NCBI GenBank assembly: GCA_045807725.1 | Contig: JBJMGV010000039.1 | Coordinates: 29,692 to 93,691 of the forward strand | Direction of reading: 5' to 3' | DNA: 64,000 bases | From: DATENM01 sp045807725 | GTDB lineage: Bacteria > Acidobacteriota > Blastocatellia > UBA7656 | Part shown: positions 25,839 through 34,698 of the stretch, one piece after another | Numbering within the stretch: the first letter of the stretch is position 1 | How the letters are laid out: each line of letters begins with the position of its first letter | Notes under the pieces: model-generated | Told to the model about the DNA's origin: nothing | Seen by the model: only the letters and a program-made list of their open reading frames with translations | The model's database searches: none | Program-made: the position numbers and the translations under genes

Positions 25839-28058
25839 TCAACCGAGTAGTTCAATCAGACCTTGCTCGTTGAGCACCTGCACGCCCAGCTCGTTGGCGC
25901 GGTCGCGCTTTGAGCCGGGGTCTTCGCCAGCCACGACGTAATCGGTTTTCTTCGTCACTGAACCAGTGACGCGACCGCCGCGCTGCTCGATCATCTGTTT
26001 CGCCTCGTCGCGTGTGAAGCGCGCGAGCCTGCCGGTCAATACGAACTGTTTGCCTTCGAGCTGGCGATTGGCTGACGATGATTGCTGACGGCGCTCGGTG
26101 TTGACGCCAGCCTCTTTCAAGCGCGCGATCACTTCATGATTGCGCGGCTCGCGGAACCATTCGGCGATGGCCGCCGCGACCACAGGGCCGATCTCGTAGG
26201 TGTTGGCCAGCCGCGCTTCATCCGCGTTCATAATCGCATCGAGCGACGCAAATTCGTTGGCGAGAATCTGCGCCGTGCGCTCGCCGACGTGGCGAATCCC
26301 TAATCCATAAATCAATCGCGCCAGGTCGTTGTTGCGGCTCTCGCTGATCTGCCGCAGCAGGTTATCAGCGGACTTTTCGCCGAAGCGTTCGAGCGCGATC
26401 AACTCGTCGCGCTTCTCTTCGAGGTGATAGAGGTCAGCGAAATCTCTGACGAGCGGCGGCAGCTTCACCGGCTCGCCTTGCTCGTTGAATAGCGTTTCGC
26501 CCTTTTTATCTCTCAGTGTGCGCTCAGAGATGAACTGTTCGATTAAGGCATCGCCTAAGCCTTCGATGCGCATCGCGCGGCGCGAAGCGAACTGCTTCAA
26601 GCCGGCTTTGAGCCGAGCCGGACACGCAGCGTTGACGCAACGCCACGCGGCTTCGCCTTCGCTGCGCACGACAGGCTCGCCGCACACGGGACAGTTGGCT
26701 GGCATACGAAACTCGCGCAGCTCTTTCGCGCGCCCTTTGCGTTTCGATTCGATGACCTTGATGACTTGCGGAATGATCTCGCCGCTCTTTTCGATCAGCA
26801 CGACATCGCCGATCATCACGCCGAGCCGCTTGATGTTGTCTTCGTTGTGCAGTGACGCGCGCGAAACCGTTGTGCCGGCGAGCAGCACAGGTTCGAGTTC
26901 GGCCACAGGTGTCAGCGTGCCGACGCGCCCGACCTGCACAGTGATGTCATTAAGCTTTGTAGTGGCTTGCCGGGGCGGATACTTGTAAGCGACGGCCCAG
27001 CGCGGCGCTTTCGCCGTCGAGCCGAGTTCTTCTTGCAAGTCTGTGCGGTTGACTTTGATGACAACGCCATCGATCTCGTAACCGAGCGCGTCGCGCTGCT
27101 CGCCCCACTTTTCAATCGAAGCGATCACGTCTTCGATGGACGCGCAGAGGCGGTGCAATGGATTGACCTTGAAGCCGGCGCGCTCCAACCAGTCGAGCGC
27201 CTGCCAGTGTGTCGCAAGCGGCTTGCGGCCATCAAACAACAGGTCGTAGCAGAAGATGTCCAGGCGGCGTTCGGCAGCCACTCGTGCGTCGAGCGATTTC
27301 ATCGTGCCGCTGGTCGCGTTGCGCGGGTTGGCGAAGAGTGGCAAGCCTTTCTCGGCTTGCTCCTCGTTGAGCTTGCGAAATGAATCGTTAGGCAGGAAGA
27401 CTTCGCCGCGCACGATGATCTCTTGCGGCATCGCGGCAACAGCACCCGCGTCGCCATCATTTTCAGCCAAAGCAAAGAGGGATGATTGAGCGGCGCTTTT
27501 CGTCATCGCGCTATTGCGTTTTGATGTGTTGGATTTCTTTGCCGCTTCGGCAGGCGCGAAAGCTTCGGCGCGAATGCGCAGCGGCAGCGAGCGGATGGTG
27601 CGGACGTTTTGCGTCACGTCGTCACCGACTACGCCATCGCCGCGCGTGATGCCACGAGTCAGCACGCCCTGTTCGTAGAGCAGCGACATACTGATGCCGT
27701 CAATCTTCAACTCGGCGACATATTCAATCTGCTCGCGTCCCGCGCCGCGCCGCGCCCGCGCATCCCATTCGCGCAGGTCTTCGACCGAGTATGTATTATC
27801 GAGCGAGCGCATCGCCACGCGGTGGCGGACTTCGCTGAAGCTCTCTACGGGTCGGCCCGCGACGCGCTGCGTCGGCGAATCGAGCGTGACGAGTTCCGGG
27901 TGCGCGGCTTCGAGTTCGCCCAGCCGCTTCAGCAACTGATCGTATTCGTAGTCGCTGATCTCCGGGTCGCTGTGAACGTAATAACGTTCGTCGTGGTAGC
28001 GCAACTCCTGGCGCAACCGCTCAATCTCTTGCTGTGCGCTCGCTTTCTTGGTCGCCAT
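25839..28058 (-). CDS. ligA: NAD-dependent DNA ligase LigA
   Basis: 739 residues, longer than the usual 670 or so. N-terminal Ia domain (YYVHSDPEISDYEYD), adenylation domain with AELKIDGISMSL (KxDG nucleophile Lys near 117), OB fold, the four-Cys zinc finger (CPVCGEP and CVNAACPARL), helix-hairpin-helix repeats, and a C-terminal BRCT domain (FVLTGRLARFTRDEAK). The extra length comes mainly from a low-complexity insert of about 40-45 residues in the adenylation domain between LPLRI and IIVRGEVF (about 166-212). Start ATG without a strong ribosome binding site. Joins Okazaki fragments. Confidence 0.96.
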   Translation of the reverse strand: MATKKASAQQEIERLRQELRYHDERYYVHSDPEISDYEYDQLLKRLGELEAAHPELVTLDSPTQRVAGRPVESFSEVRHRVAMRSLDNTYSVEDLREWDARARRGAGREQIEYVAELKIDGISMSLLYEQGVLTRGITRGDGVVGDDVTQNVRTIRSLPLRIRAEAFAPAEAAKKSNTSKRNSAMTKSAAQSSLFALAENDGDAGAVAAMPQEIIVRGEVFLPNDSFRKLNEEQAEKGLPLFANPRNATSGTMKSLDARVAAERRLDIFCYDLLFDGRKPLATHWQALDWLERAGFKVNPLHRLCASIEDVIASIEKWGEQRDALGYEIDGVVIKVNRTDLQEELGSTAKAPRWAVAYKYPPRQATTKLNDITVQVGRVGTLTPVAELEPVLLAGTTVSRASLHNEDNIKRLGVMIGDVVLIEKSGEIIPQVIKVIESKRKGRAKELREFRMPANCPVCGEPVVRSEGEAAWRCVNAACPARLKAGLKQFASRRAMRIEGLGDALIEQFISERTLRDKKGETLFNEQGEPVKLPPLVRDFADLYHLEEKRDELIALERFGEKSADNLLRQISESRNNDLARLIYGLGIRHVGERTAQILANEFASLDAIMNADEARLANTYEIGPVVAAAIAEWFREPRNHEVIARLKEAGVNTERRQQSSSANRQLEGKQFVLTGRLARFTRDEAKQMIEQRGGRVTGSVTKKTDYVVAGEDPGSKRDRANELGVQVLNEQGLIELLG

Positions 28059-28081
28059 AGCTGAACGGAATGATCTGAACT

Positions 28082-29137
28082 TTAACTCGTGGCGCTCTCG
28101 ATCAAATCAAACAGGCTCATCGTCGCTTCGTCCTTCACGCGCCGCCGGACGCTCGCCGTCTTGCGCGCCGGGGCCGCCTCTTGCACGACCGACAGCGGAT
28201 GCAGGTGCTCGGCGTCAATGCCGCGCTGCCGCAAGTGCGCTGCGAAGGTGTGATCGCCGTAAAGCGTATACACTTTCTTCGCGCCCGACGCAATGGCATA
28301 ACGCTCCAGGTCGTCAAAGCCGGCGTGATCCGACAGCGGCAAGACAACGTCGGTCTGGTAGCGATAACGCGCCCGCGCATCCAGTCCCCAGCCGCTCAGG
28401 TAAATCGTATAAGGCCGCTCGATCATCTGCATGGCGCGGCCATTCCGCGCGCCCGGCGGCGCAAGCACCACCAGTCCATCGGTGTCGCTGCAATCGAGCG
28501 GGCGATAATCGCCGTCAAACTCAATGCCCATCTCGCGGTAAATATCCACGATGGCCATCACCGAATGATGAACCGCGACCGAATAACCGGAGCGCAGCAG
28601 AATCTTTAACGCCTCCTGGCTCTTGCCCAGCGAATAGCCGAAGACAATGGGTTGCATCCCCGCTTTGAAAGCTTCGTCAATGTGCTCGCAGAGCAGGCGG
28701 TGGACCTCTTCATCGTTGGGGAAGACGAAGTGCGGCTGCCCGAATGTGCATTCGGTGACGAGCGTATCGCACGGCACGATCTCCGGCGGCTCGCACGACA
28801 GCCCCGCGCGCAATTTGAAGTCGCCGGTGTAGACCAGACGCTCGCCGTTGTATTCGATCAACGTCTGCGCCGAGCCGAGTACGTGGCCGGCTGGATAAAA
28901 GGTCAGCTTGAAGTTGCCGAAATCTTTGGTCTCGTAAAAGTCGAGCAGCAATGCGTCGGTCGGCTTGATGCGGTGCTCAAAGATGCGCGCCGTCGCCGGC
29001 GTCGCCACGATGCTGCGGTGATGTTGAATGTGATCGGCGTGCGCGTGTGAAATGACCGACAACTCGCAGCGTCGGCGCGCGTCGAGCCACAGGTCGATTT
29101 CGGGCAGATAGATTCCTTTATCGTATACGACTCTCAA
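28082..29137 (-). CDS. metallo-beta-lactamase-fold exonuclease (YSH1/CPSF-like)
   Basis: 351 residues. Beta-lactamase-fold metal motifs: SHAHADH (motif 2), PAGHVLGSAQ (motif 3), YTGDFKL, TECTFG and the beta-CASP-like LSDHAGF block. It resembles the bacterial ligase-associated/CPSF-like exonuclease group. TTG at 29137 is selected because AAGGAG precedes it and the following residues (RVVYDKGIYLPEIDLWLD) match the family's N-terminus; reading further upstream crosses the promoter. Its position directly upstream of ligA, same strand and 23 bp apart, supports a repair role. Confidence 0.82.
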   Translation of the reverse strand: MRVVYDKGIYLPEIDLWLDARRRCELSVISHAHADHIQHHRSIVATPATARIFEHRIKPTDALLLDFYETKDFGNFKLTFYPAGHVLGSAQTLIEYNGERLVYTGDFKLRAGLSCEPPEIVPCDTLVTECTFGQPHFVFPNDEEVHRLLCEHIDEAFKAGMQPIVFGYSLGKSQEALKILLRSGYSVAVHHSVMAIVDIYREMGIEFDGDYRPLDCSDTDGLVVLAPPGARNGRAMQMIERPYTIYLSGWGLDARARYRYQTDVVLPLSDHAGFDDLERYAIASGAKKVYTLYGDHTFAAHLRQRGIDAEHLHPLSVVQEAAPARKTASVRRRVKDEATMSLFDLIESATS

Positions 29138-29164
29138 ACGATTCTCCTTGATGTGTGAAGCTAT

Positions 29165-29173
29165 ATTATACCA
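29165..29173 (-). promoter_or_regulatory. extended -10 promoter upstream of the exonuclease-ligA run
   Basis: On the minus strand TGGTATAAT forms a perfect extended -10. The TTG start is about 27 nt further along, with AAGGAG between. No strong -35 is visible, as expected for an extended -10 promoter. Confidence 0.6.
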
Positions 29174-29377
29174 GACTCGCGGGCGGTTATGTGTGACGTT
29201 GGCGCGACAGGCGCGACTGCCATGACGCGCGAAGATAGTAGTGTCGCGCGTCACCGGCTGCGAGTTTTCTTTCGATCATGCAAAAAAAATGCTGCCATCG
29301 TTCTGGTTCTGTCGTCTTATATAATGAGAGGGAATAAAGACACAGGAGAGGTTCTTTTAACAACCGAGGAGACGAAT

Positions 29378-29566
29378 ATGAAGCTACTTGCTTTTTTGAG
29401 AAATCACGCGCATTACTGGGGCGTTCCGCATCCCCGCGCCCTCGATAACCGTCTGGTGCAGACCTGTTATGAATGCGGCGCTGAGCGCGAAGTCAAAATC
29501 GAGCTGCGGCCCGCGCCTTATGAGCATATCGCGTTGCCGATCACCGACGATCACATCGCCGCATAA
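29378..29566 (+). CDS. small conserved-looking protein with a CxxC
   Basis: 62 residues. The sequence contains CYECGAEREVKIELRP, a single CxxC that could be half of a zinc site (perhaps completed in a dimer) or a redox pair. GAGGAG lies 7 nt before the ATG at 29378. A TATAAT sits about 60 nt upstream, and a hairpin terminator follows 10 bp after the stop, so it is a self-contained transcription unit. No family recognised. Confidence 0.7.
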   Translation: MKLLAFLRNHAHYWGVPHPRALDNRLVQTCYECGAEREVKIELRPAPYEHIALPITDDHIAA

Positions 29567-29576
29567 CCCGGAAAAA

Positions 29577-29612
29577 AGAGAGGCTGTCTTAGACGGCCTC
29601 TCTTCATTCACG
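29577..29612 (+). terminator. rho-independent-like terminator
   Basis: AGAGAGGC-TGTC pairs with GACGGCCTCTCT around a short TTA loop, with a T-containing tail. It directly follows the small CxxC gene and also faces the convergent acyltransferase gene. Confidence 0.7.
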
Positions 29613-29637
29613 CATCTCTTTTTCCCACCTCACCGAC

Positions 29638-30246
29638 TCATACGGACGCACCCGCCCCCGGCACTTCGCTGACCACGCCACTGCGCTTCATATAAGCCGA
29701 GCCGCACGCGGCGCACATCGCTTCTTCATCTTTCTGCGCGTCGCGCGACAATGGCAGCTTGAGTCCACACTGACACATCCAGCCCGTGATGCGTGCGGGA
29801 TTGCCCGTCACCAGCGCGAAGTCGGGCACGTCGCGTGTCACCACCGCGCCCGCGCCGATGAAGGCGTAACGCCCGATGGTATAGCCGCAGACGACCGTCG
29901 CGTTCGCGCCGATGGATGCGCCGCGCTTAACGAGCGTGGTGCGATATTCGTCTTTGCGCGAGACGTGGCTGCGCGGGTTGACGACGTTGGTGAAGACCAT
30001 CGAAGGCCCGCAGAAGACATCGTCTTCAAGAATGACGCCGGTGTAGACCGAGACGTTATTCTGAATCTTGACGTTGTCGCCAATCGTCACCTGCGGCGAG
30101 ACGACGACGTTCTGGCCGATGTTGCAGCGGCGGCCAATGCGCGAATTGCTCATCACGTGCGAGAAGTGCCATATCTTCGTGCCTTCGCCGATCTCGCACG
30201 GCTCGTCAACGTAACTCGATTCGTGAACGAAATAGTTCTTATCCAT
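29638..30246 (-). CDS. left-handed beta-helix N-acetyltransferase, WbpD-like
   Basis: 202 residues with hexapeptide repeats ([LIV]-G-x4) such as IGEGTKIW, IGRRCNIGQNVVV, IGDNVKIQNNVSVYTGV and IGANATVVCGYTIGRYAFIGAGAVV, typical of sugar-nucleotide N-acetyltransferases of the WbpD group. The C-terminus carries two CxxC-like pairs (CQCG, CAACG), an apparent zinc-ribbon tail. ATG immediately follows the stop of the upstream oxidoreductase gene (TGAATG), so the two are translationally coupled. Probably acetylates an amino-sugar nucleotide for surface glycans. Confidence 0.85.
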   Translation of the reverse strand: MDKNYFVHESSYVDEPCEIGEGTKIWHFSHVMSNSRIGRRCNIGQNVVVSPQVTIGDNVKIQNNVSVYTGVILEDDVFCGPSMVFTNVVNPRSHVSRKDEYRTTLVKRGASIGANATVVCGYTIGRYAFIGAGAVVTRDVPDFALVTGNPARITGWMCQCGLKLPLSRDAQKDEEAMCAACGSAYMKRSGVVSEVPGAGASV

Positions 30247-31266
30247 TCAACTGATGGCTTCCTTTCTTGCCAAGACTTCGACCGGCAGCCCGCCTCCAGC
30301 CAGCGAACGCTCGGCGGCGTCGAGCACGCGCAGCACGCGCAGCCCGCTTTCGCCATCGGTGATGGCGCGCTCGCGCGTCTCGATTGATCTGAGGAATTGC
30401 TGACACTGGCGGCGCAAAGGTTCAGCCGCCTCAAGCGCGATGGCCGTGCCGCCGTTCTTGCGCATCACCGGCTCGCCATTGACGATCTCGACGCCCTGAT
30501 CGTAAACCACCAGCTTCTCTTCTTTGCGCACGTCATCGAAGACCGCCATCTTATTCGAGCCGATGACGACCAGTCGCTGCTCTTTATGCGGATGCAGCCA
30601 GCTCACGAAGATATGCGCGCGCACGCCCGACGCGAATTCCATATTCGTCACTGTCACGTCGGCAATGCGTGGTTGCAAGTAAGCGCCGCCGGTCGCCGCC
30701 ACCCGCATCGGCCACGCGCCGACCAGCCGTAGGATGATGGCAATGTCGTGCGGCGCAAAGCTCCACAGGATGTTTTCTTCGCGGCGCACCTTGCCCAGAT
30801 TCAAGCGATTCGAGTAGATGTAGCGCAACTCGCCAAGCTCGCCTGATTCGATCAGCTCGCGCAGGCGCAGCACTGCCGGGTGATATTCGAGCAGGTGGCC
30901 GACCATCAACATCCTGCCGCGCGCGTCGGCCATCTCAATCAATCGCTCGCCCTCTTCAACGTCGAGCGTCAGCGGCTTTTCAACGAGCACGTCTTTGCCG
31001 GCCTCTATCGAACGCCGCGCCAGCTCGTAATGCGTTTCGGCGGGCGTGGCGATAACGACGCCGTCAATGCTTGCATCGCCGAGCGCAGCATTCAGGTCTG
31101 ATTCGACGCGAACTTCAGGAAACTTTTCCTTGATGCGCGCCAATGACGGCGCGTGGGTGTCGCAGACCAGGCGGAGCGCGCCCATCTCATAAAAATTGCG
31201 GACGTGATTGATACCCCAATAGCCTGCGCCAATGACAGCCACGCGCGGCGCTGATTGATTAGTCAT
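30247..31266 (-). CDS. Gfo/Idh/MocA-family oxidoreductase, WbpB-like
   Basis: 339 residues. N-terminal Rossmann fold VAVIGAGYWGINHVRNF, the family signature EKPLTLDVEEGERLIEMA near residue 100, and a C-terminal alpha/beta domain. Coupling to a WbpD-like acetyltransferase suggests the 3-dehydrogenase step of UDP-2,3-diacetamido-2,3-dideoxy-glucuronate-type synthesis. The aminotransferase WbpE and the first dehydrogenase WbpA are not in view. Substrate assignment is inference; the NAD(P)-dependent family is clear. Confidence 0.85.
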   Translation of the reverse strand: MTNQSAPRVAVIGAGYWGINHVRNFYEMGALRLVCDTHAPSLARIKEKFPEVRVESDLNAALGDASIDGVVIATPAETHYELARRSIEAGKDVLVEKPLTLDVEEGERLIEMADARGRMLMVGHLLEYHPAVLRLRELIESGELGELRYIYSNRLNLGKVRREENILWSFAPHDIAIILRLVGAWPMRVAATGGAYLQPRIADVTVTNMEFASGVRAHIFVSWLHPHKEQRLVVIGSNKMAVFDDVRKEEKLVVYDQGVEIVNGEPVMRKNGGTAIALEAAEPLRRQCQQFLRSIETRERAITDGESGLRVLRVLDAAERSLAGGGLPVEVLARKEAIS

Positions 31267-31330
31267 ATCGTTACTCGATGGATGATTTCAGCAAACCGGA
31301 GACTTTACCAGACGAGCCGGAGATTGCAAG

Positions 31331-31475
31331 AAGAAAGAAGTCAGAAGTCAGAAGTCAGAATGGAAAAGGAAGGGAGTATTTAGAAGATACGATAGAAGCG
31401 GAGGCGGCAGCCGACTTCCTTATTCATTCTGACTTCTGACTTCTGACTTCTGACTTCTGACTTCTGACTTCTCTC
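31331..31475. repeat. 7-bp-unit inverted repeat (CTGACTT type), with shared core, copy 1
   Basis: Left arm of GAAGTCA heptamers (31337-31358), a core of about 70 bp, and a right arm of seven or so CTGACTT heptamers (31428-31472). The core (AATGGAAAAGGAAGGGAG ... CGGAGGCGGCAGCCGAC ... TTATTCATT) is nearly identical to the element at 57.6 kb. Confidence 0.88.
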
Positions 31476-31479
31476 TTTG

Positions 31480-32364
31480 TCACTGATTCGTGCGGTTTGG
31501 GTCGTCGATGCCGAACACGTCGCGGTAGGCGAGGGCGACTGAAGAGATCATCCACGGCATCGTGACGAATACGCCGATGCCACAACCAGCCACCCCCGCT
31601 ATGCTGATCGTGACAAAGACCAGCCCTACTACCCACCACATCATCGCATCGCGCGAGAAGATCGCGCGCCCGACCTCGTTAAGGGCGTTTCCTACGTCGG
31701 CGTTGCGCTCCAGCAGGTAAGACATCGTCAACCCGGTCATCAAGGTTAGAAACGGCCCTGCCGCCAGGCTAATTAATCCCGATAGCCCGCCATTGCTAAA
31801 CAGACCCGTCGCGCCGAGGTGGATCAAGCCGAAGATGGCGAAGGCCAGAAAGGCCGGCCAGAAGCGGCCCTGCCAGTTGAACAGGTCGCTGATCTCCGGG
31901 CGCTCCTGGCGCATCGTCTTAAAGGCCATGCGAAAAAGGCCCATCAACATCGGCCCGGCCAGAACGCCGACCGTCGCAAAGCCAAGCCCCCAGGCCAGCA
32001 ACGTTGCTATCGACATCAGCAGCCAGTTCTGTGAATAGATTTTCCAGCCGCCCGATAGCCAGTCGCCCAGACGAATGTTGCTTGTCCCGGCCTGCGCCGG
32101 CGGATAGTAGGCCGGCGGCATCGGCGGCATATTGAAGCTCTGCGGCGGCAGGTAAGCCGGGCCGGTCTGCGAGTTCGGAGAGGTTGGCGAGGCGTTGACG
32201 CCCTGCGTGAATGGCGGCTCAGTGCGCGTCCCTTGTTGCTTCTGTGTGGACAAAATCCACTCGGCGGCCTCGTCGCCTTTCAGGTATTGCGGCATGCCGC
32301 ATTGGCGACAGAACTTCTCGCCTTCGCTCGTCTGTCTTCCGCAATTTGGACACCAACTTGCCAT
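31480..32364 (-). CDS. zinc-ribbon membrane protein
   Basis: 294 residues. The N-terminal zinc ribbon CPNCGRQTSEGEKFCRQCG binds one zinc, a Pro/Gln/Tyr-rich linker spans 35-95, and then come four or five hydrophobic segments (about 110-285). These resemble DUF975-like or glycerophosphodiesterase-membrane-type integral domains. GGGGAGA precedes the ATG. Such proteins are common in Acidobacteriota and unassigned; a role in membrane homeostasis is only a guess. The stop lies a few bases from a 7-bp repeat element. Confidence 0.78.
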   Translation of the reverse strand: MASWCPNCGRQTSEGEKFCRQCGMPQYLKGDEAAEWILSTQKQQGTRTEPPFTQGVNASPTSPNSQTGPAYLPPQSFNMPPMPPAYYPPAQAGTSNIRLGDWLSGGWKIYSQNWLLMSIATLLAWGLGFATVGVLAGPMLMGLFRMAFKTMRQERPEISDLFNWQGRFWPAFLAFAIFGLIHLGATGLFSNGGLSGLISLAAGPFLTLMTGLTMSYLLERNADVGNALNEVGRAIFSRDAMMWWVVGLVFVTISIAGVAGCGIGVFVTMPWMISSVALAYRDVFGIDDPNRTNQ

Positions 32365-32395
32365 GCGTGTTTCTCGTCTCCCCTTTCTGAACGCT

Positions 32396-33484
32396 CTATG
32401 CTAGTGGATTGTTGCTCGAACCTTCAACCGCCCCTTCAACTGCCGATGTTTCGATGATCGTCACCGCGCGGTCGCCTGCGACGACGCGCCCGATCTGGTA
32501 ATGCGTTTCGCCAATCGCATCGAAATGAGCGCGCACGCGGTCGGCGTCCGCTTCGCCGACGACAACGACCATACCAATACCCATATTGAACGTGCGATAC
32601 ATCTCGCGCGAGGCGACGTTGCCGAGGCGTTCGAGCAAGCGGTAAACGGGCAGCACGGGCCACGTGCCGGCTTGAATCTCGACCGCCGCGCCTGTAGGCA
32701 GGATGCGCGGGATGTTTTCGAGCAAGCCACCGCCGGTGATGTGCGCCAGCCCTTTGATGAGACCGCTGTCGAGCAAGCCGCCGAGCGCGCCGAGATAGCT
32801 GCGATGCGGCTTCAATAACTCGCCCGCCGCCGTCGTGCCCAACTCTTCGATGAAGGTGTCGGGCGCGTAGCCCGCGACTTCAAACATCAGCTTGCGCGCC
32901 AGGCTGTAGCCGTTTGTATGCAAGCCTACAGATGGCAGCGCCAGCAGCACGTCGCCCGCTTGAATCGTCTTGCCGTCAATGACGCGGGCGCGGTCTACGA
33001 CGCCGATGATGAAGCCGGCGATGTCATATTCGCCATCAGCATAAAAGCCGGGCATCTCTGCCGTTTCGCCGCCGAGCAAAGCGCAGCCGGCTTCGCGGCA
33101 GCCGCGCGCTAAGCCTTCGACCACTGCCGCAATCACGTCGGGATCAAGCTTGCCCGCCGCGACATAATCGAGGAAGAAGAGCGGGCGCGCGCCTTGCACG
33201 AGTATGTCGTTGACGCAGTGGCAGACCAGATCGTAGCCCACGGTGTTATGTGTGCCGGCCATAAAGGCGACGCGCAGTTTCGTGCCGACGCCATCTGCCG
33301 ACGCGACCAGCACAGGCTCACTCATGTTCTTAAAGTCGGCGCGGAACATGCCGCCGAACGAGCCAATCTCAGTGAGCACTTGCGGCGTGAAGGTTGAAGC
33401 CGCGAGCCGCTTGATGCGGTCAACGGCTGCGTTGGCGGCATCAATGTTGACGCCGGCGTCGCGGTAGCTGATGCGGTCGCTCAT
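32396..33484 (-). CDS. purM: phosphoribosylformylglycinamidine cyclo-ligase (AIR synthetase)
   Basis: 362 residues. Conserved blocks: YRDAGVNIDAANAAVDRIK at the N-terminus, SADGVGTKLRVA, FFLDYVAAGKL, LLGGETAEMPGFY, and HITGGGLLENIPR. It catalyses ATP-dependent closure of FGAM to aminoimidazole ribotide in purine synthesis. The ATG lies one base after the stop of the upstream small gene without its own clear ribosome binding site, so translation is probably coupled. purF is nearby on the same strand. Confidence 0.96.
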   Translation of the reverse strand: MSDRISYRDAGVNIDAANAAVDRIKRLAASTFTPQVLTEIGSFGGMFRADFKNMSEPVLVASADGVGTKLRVAFMAGTHNTVGYDLVCHCVNDILVQGARPLFFLDYVAAGKLDPDVIAAVVEGLARGCREAGCALLGGETAEMPGFYADGEYDIAGFIIGVVDRARVIDGKTIQAGDVLLALPSVGLHTNGYSLARKLMFEVAGYAPDTFIEELGTTAAGELLKPHRSYLGALGGLLDSGLIKGLAHITGGGLLENIPRILPTGAAVEIQAGTWPVLPVYRLLERLGNVASREMYRTFNMGIGMVVVVGEADADRVRAHFDAIGETHYQIGRVVAGDRAVTIIETSAVEGAVEGSSNNPLA

Positions 33485-33485
33485 A

Positions 33486-33770
33486 TCATTTCTCTGCGAT
33501 CTTCTTGATGGTCACGGTCATCTCAGGATGTTTGGCGCTGCCTGCCGTGATGATGTCGTGTACGGCTTCCGCCGCTGACTTGCTGAAGTCGTGAGCCGGC
33601 GCGTCATCGCCTTCGATATAAAGGGTGACGTGCAACTGAATCCCTTTGCGCATCTTTTCGGGCGCGTCGCCCCAGGCTTCGAGCGTTTCACCGTTGTGCT
33701 GCACGGTAGGAGTGGGCATCGAGGCGTCTTTCTTGTCGTCGGATTGTTGTTCAGCCTTCTCGTCTGCCAT
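33486..33770 (-). CDS. small hypothetical protein coupled to purM
   Basis: 94 residues: a charged, low-complexity N-terminus and a compact C-terminal half containing GIQLHVTLYIEGDDAPAHDFSK and MTVTIKKIAEK, probably a small alpha/beta fold. AAGGAG lies at ideal distance from the ATG. It ends one base before purM. No known family recognised and no reason seen to tie it to purine synthesis beyond position. Confidence 0.7.
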   Translation of the reverse strand: MADEKAEQQSDDKKDASMPTPTVQHNGETLEAWGDAPEKMRKGIQLHVTLYIEGDDAPAHDFSKSAAEAVHDIITAGSAKHPEMTVTIKKIAEK

Positions 33771-33788
33771 TGCATCTCCTTTAACGCT

Positions 33789-34574
33789 TCACCTGCCGAG
33801 GCTGTCGAGCGTCGCCCAGTTGCCGTTCTGCTCGACTTCAATCTTCGTGATCGGGTGAATCTCCCAGATCGTGCCGCGCGTCTTCTTGCCGATCTGATCG
33901 GGATGCTCAGGGTCCATCATCAGCCAGCCGCTGATGCGTACGCGCTGATCGTTGCGGGCAACGCGACCGAGCGCGTCGGTCGTCCACGCCGGATGTTGCG
34001 AGCGCAAACGCGGCGAGACTTCAACAACAATCGAGCCGCTGCGATCTGCCTCCGCATTCTTAATCAGCCAGACGTGAAAATCTTTCTGGTCGTTATTTGC
34101 GCCGTGACAGTTGCACGACTCAGGCCCCTCTTTCTTCGAGCTCGCCAGAAAGCCTTCGACGGAAATGGGGATGCCTTCATAGCGGGCGATGGCTTCGGTG
34201 TCGGCGGCTGACCAGCGATCCCGATCCTTATGCTCAATCGTCTTCGGCCACGGCAACTGCACAACGCTGTCGAAGTCAACGGCGAAATATTGATCGGCCT
34301 CATCGACGCGATTCTTCAGCCGATTGAGTTCAGGGTCGCCGCCGTCGCCTTCGGGCGGACAGCCCTTGTAGACGACCTCTTTCGGCTTTGGCTTGGTGGC
34401 CATATCGGGGAAGCCGCCGCGCGGCACGCCAACCGTCGGGCCGGGAGGCGGCGCTGGCTTCGACGGGCGGCGTATGCTGCGGTAGACCAGGAAGGCCAGC
34501 GCGATGAGCATTACAATGGCAATCAACGCCCGCCTATTGGTTCGACCTGATTCGCCTGAGTGGTTTTTTTTCAT
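33789..34574 (-). CDS. membrane-anchored protein of unknown function
   Basis: 261 residues. One N-terminal membrane helix (RALIAIVMLIALAFLVY, about 15-31), a Pro-rich linker, then a domain from about 65. Visible features are CPPEGDGGDPELNRLKNR, SVEGFLASSKK, a CNCHG cluster near 150, VRISGWLMMDPEHPD and the closing WEIHPITKIEV. The beta-rich second half looks OB-fold-like and the DPELNRLKNR stretch may be family-defining. It should face the periplasm. No enzyme motif is clear enough to name. Confidence 0.65.
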   Translation of the reverse strand: MKKNHSGESGRTNRRALIAIVMLIALAFLVYRSIRRPSKPAPPPGPTVGVPRGGFPDMATKPKPKEVVYKGCPPEGDGGDPELNRLKNRVDEADQYFAVDFDSVVQLPWPKTIEHKDRDRWSAADTEAIARYEGIPISVEGFLASSKKEGPESCNCHGANNDQKDFHVWLIKNAEADRSGSIVVEVSPRLRSQHPAWTTDALGRVARNDQRVRISGWLMMDPEHPDQIGKKTRGTIWEIHPITKIEVEQNGNWATLDSLGR

Positions 34575-34588
34575 TGTTCAAAAGAAGA

Positions 34589-34658
34589 ATTGCCACAGAG
34601 GCACAGAGCACAGAGAGAATCAATGAAAAGCTCTGTGTCTCTGCGTCTCTGTGGCAAT
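34589..34658. repeat. 7-bp-unit inverted repeat (CACAGAG type)
   Basis: Terminal arms ATTGCCACAGAG and CTCTGTGGCAAT are perfect 12-bp inverted repeats. Inside, CACAGAG-type units face CTCTGTG-type units around a short centre. It fills the gap between purF and the membrane-anchored protein gene. Confidence 0.8.
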
Positions 34659-34698
34659 CATTACCAAATCACGCCGTTGGCTTTTGATCATCGCTGAT

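Noticed and set aside
29327..29358. Third copy of the GGAATAAA ECF promoter, before the small CxxC gene
   Set aside because: GGAATAAA is present, but a GTCT box at the 15-bp spacer is missing. A TATAAT just upstream explains transcription better.
31331..31475. CRISPR-like array
   Set aside because: The repeats are 7 bp without spacers, and no cas genes are present.
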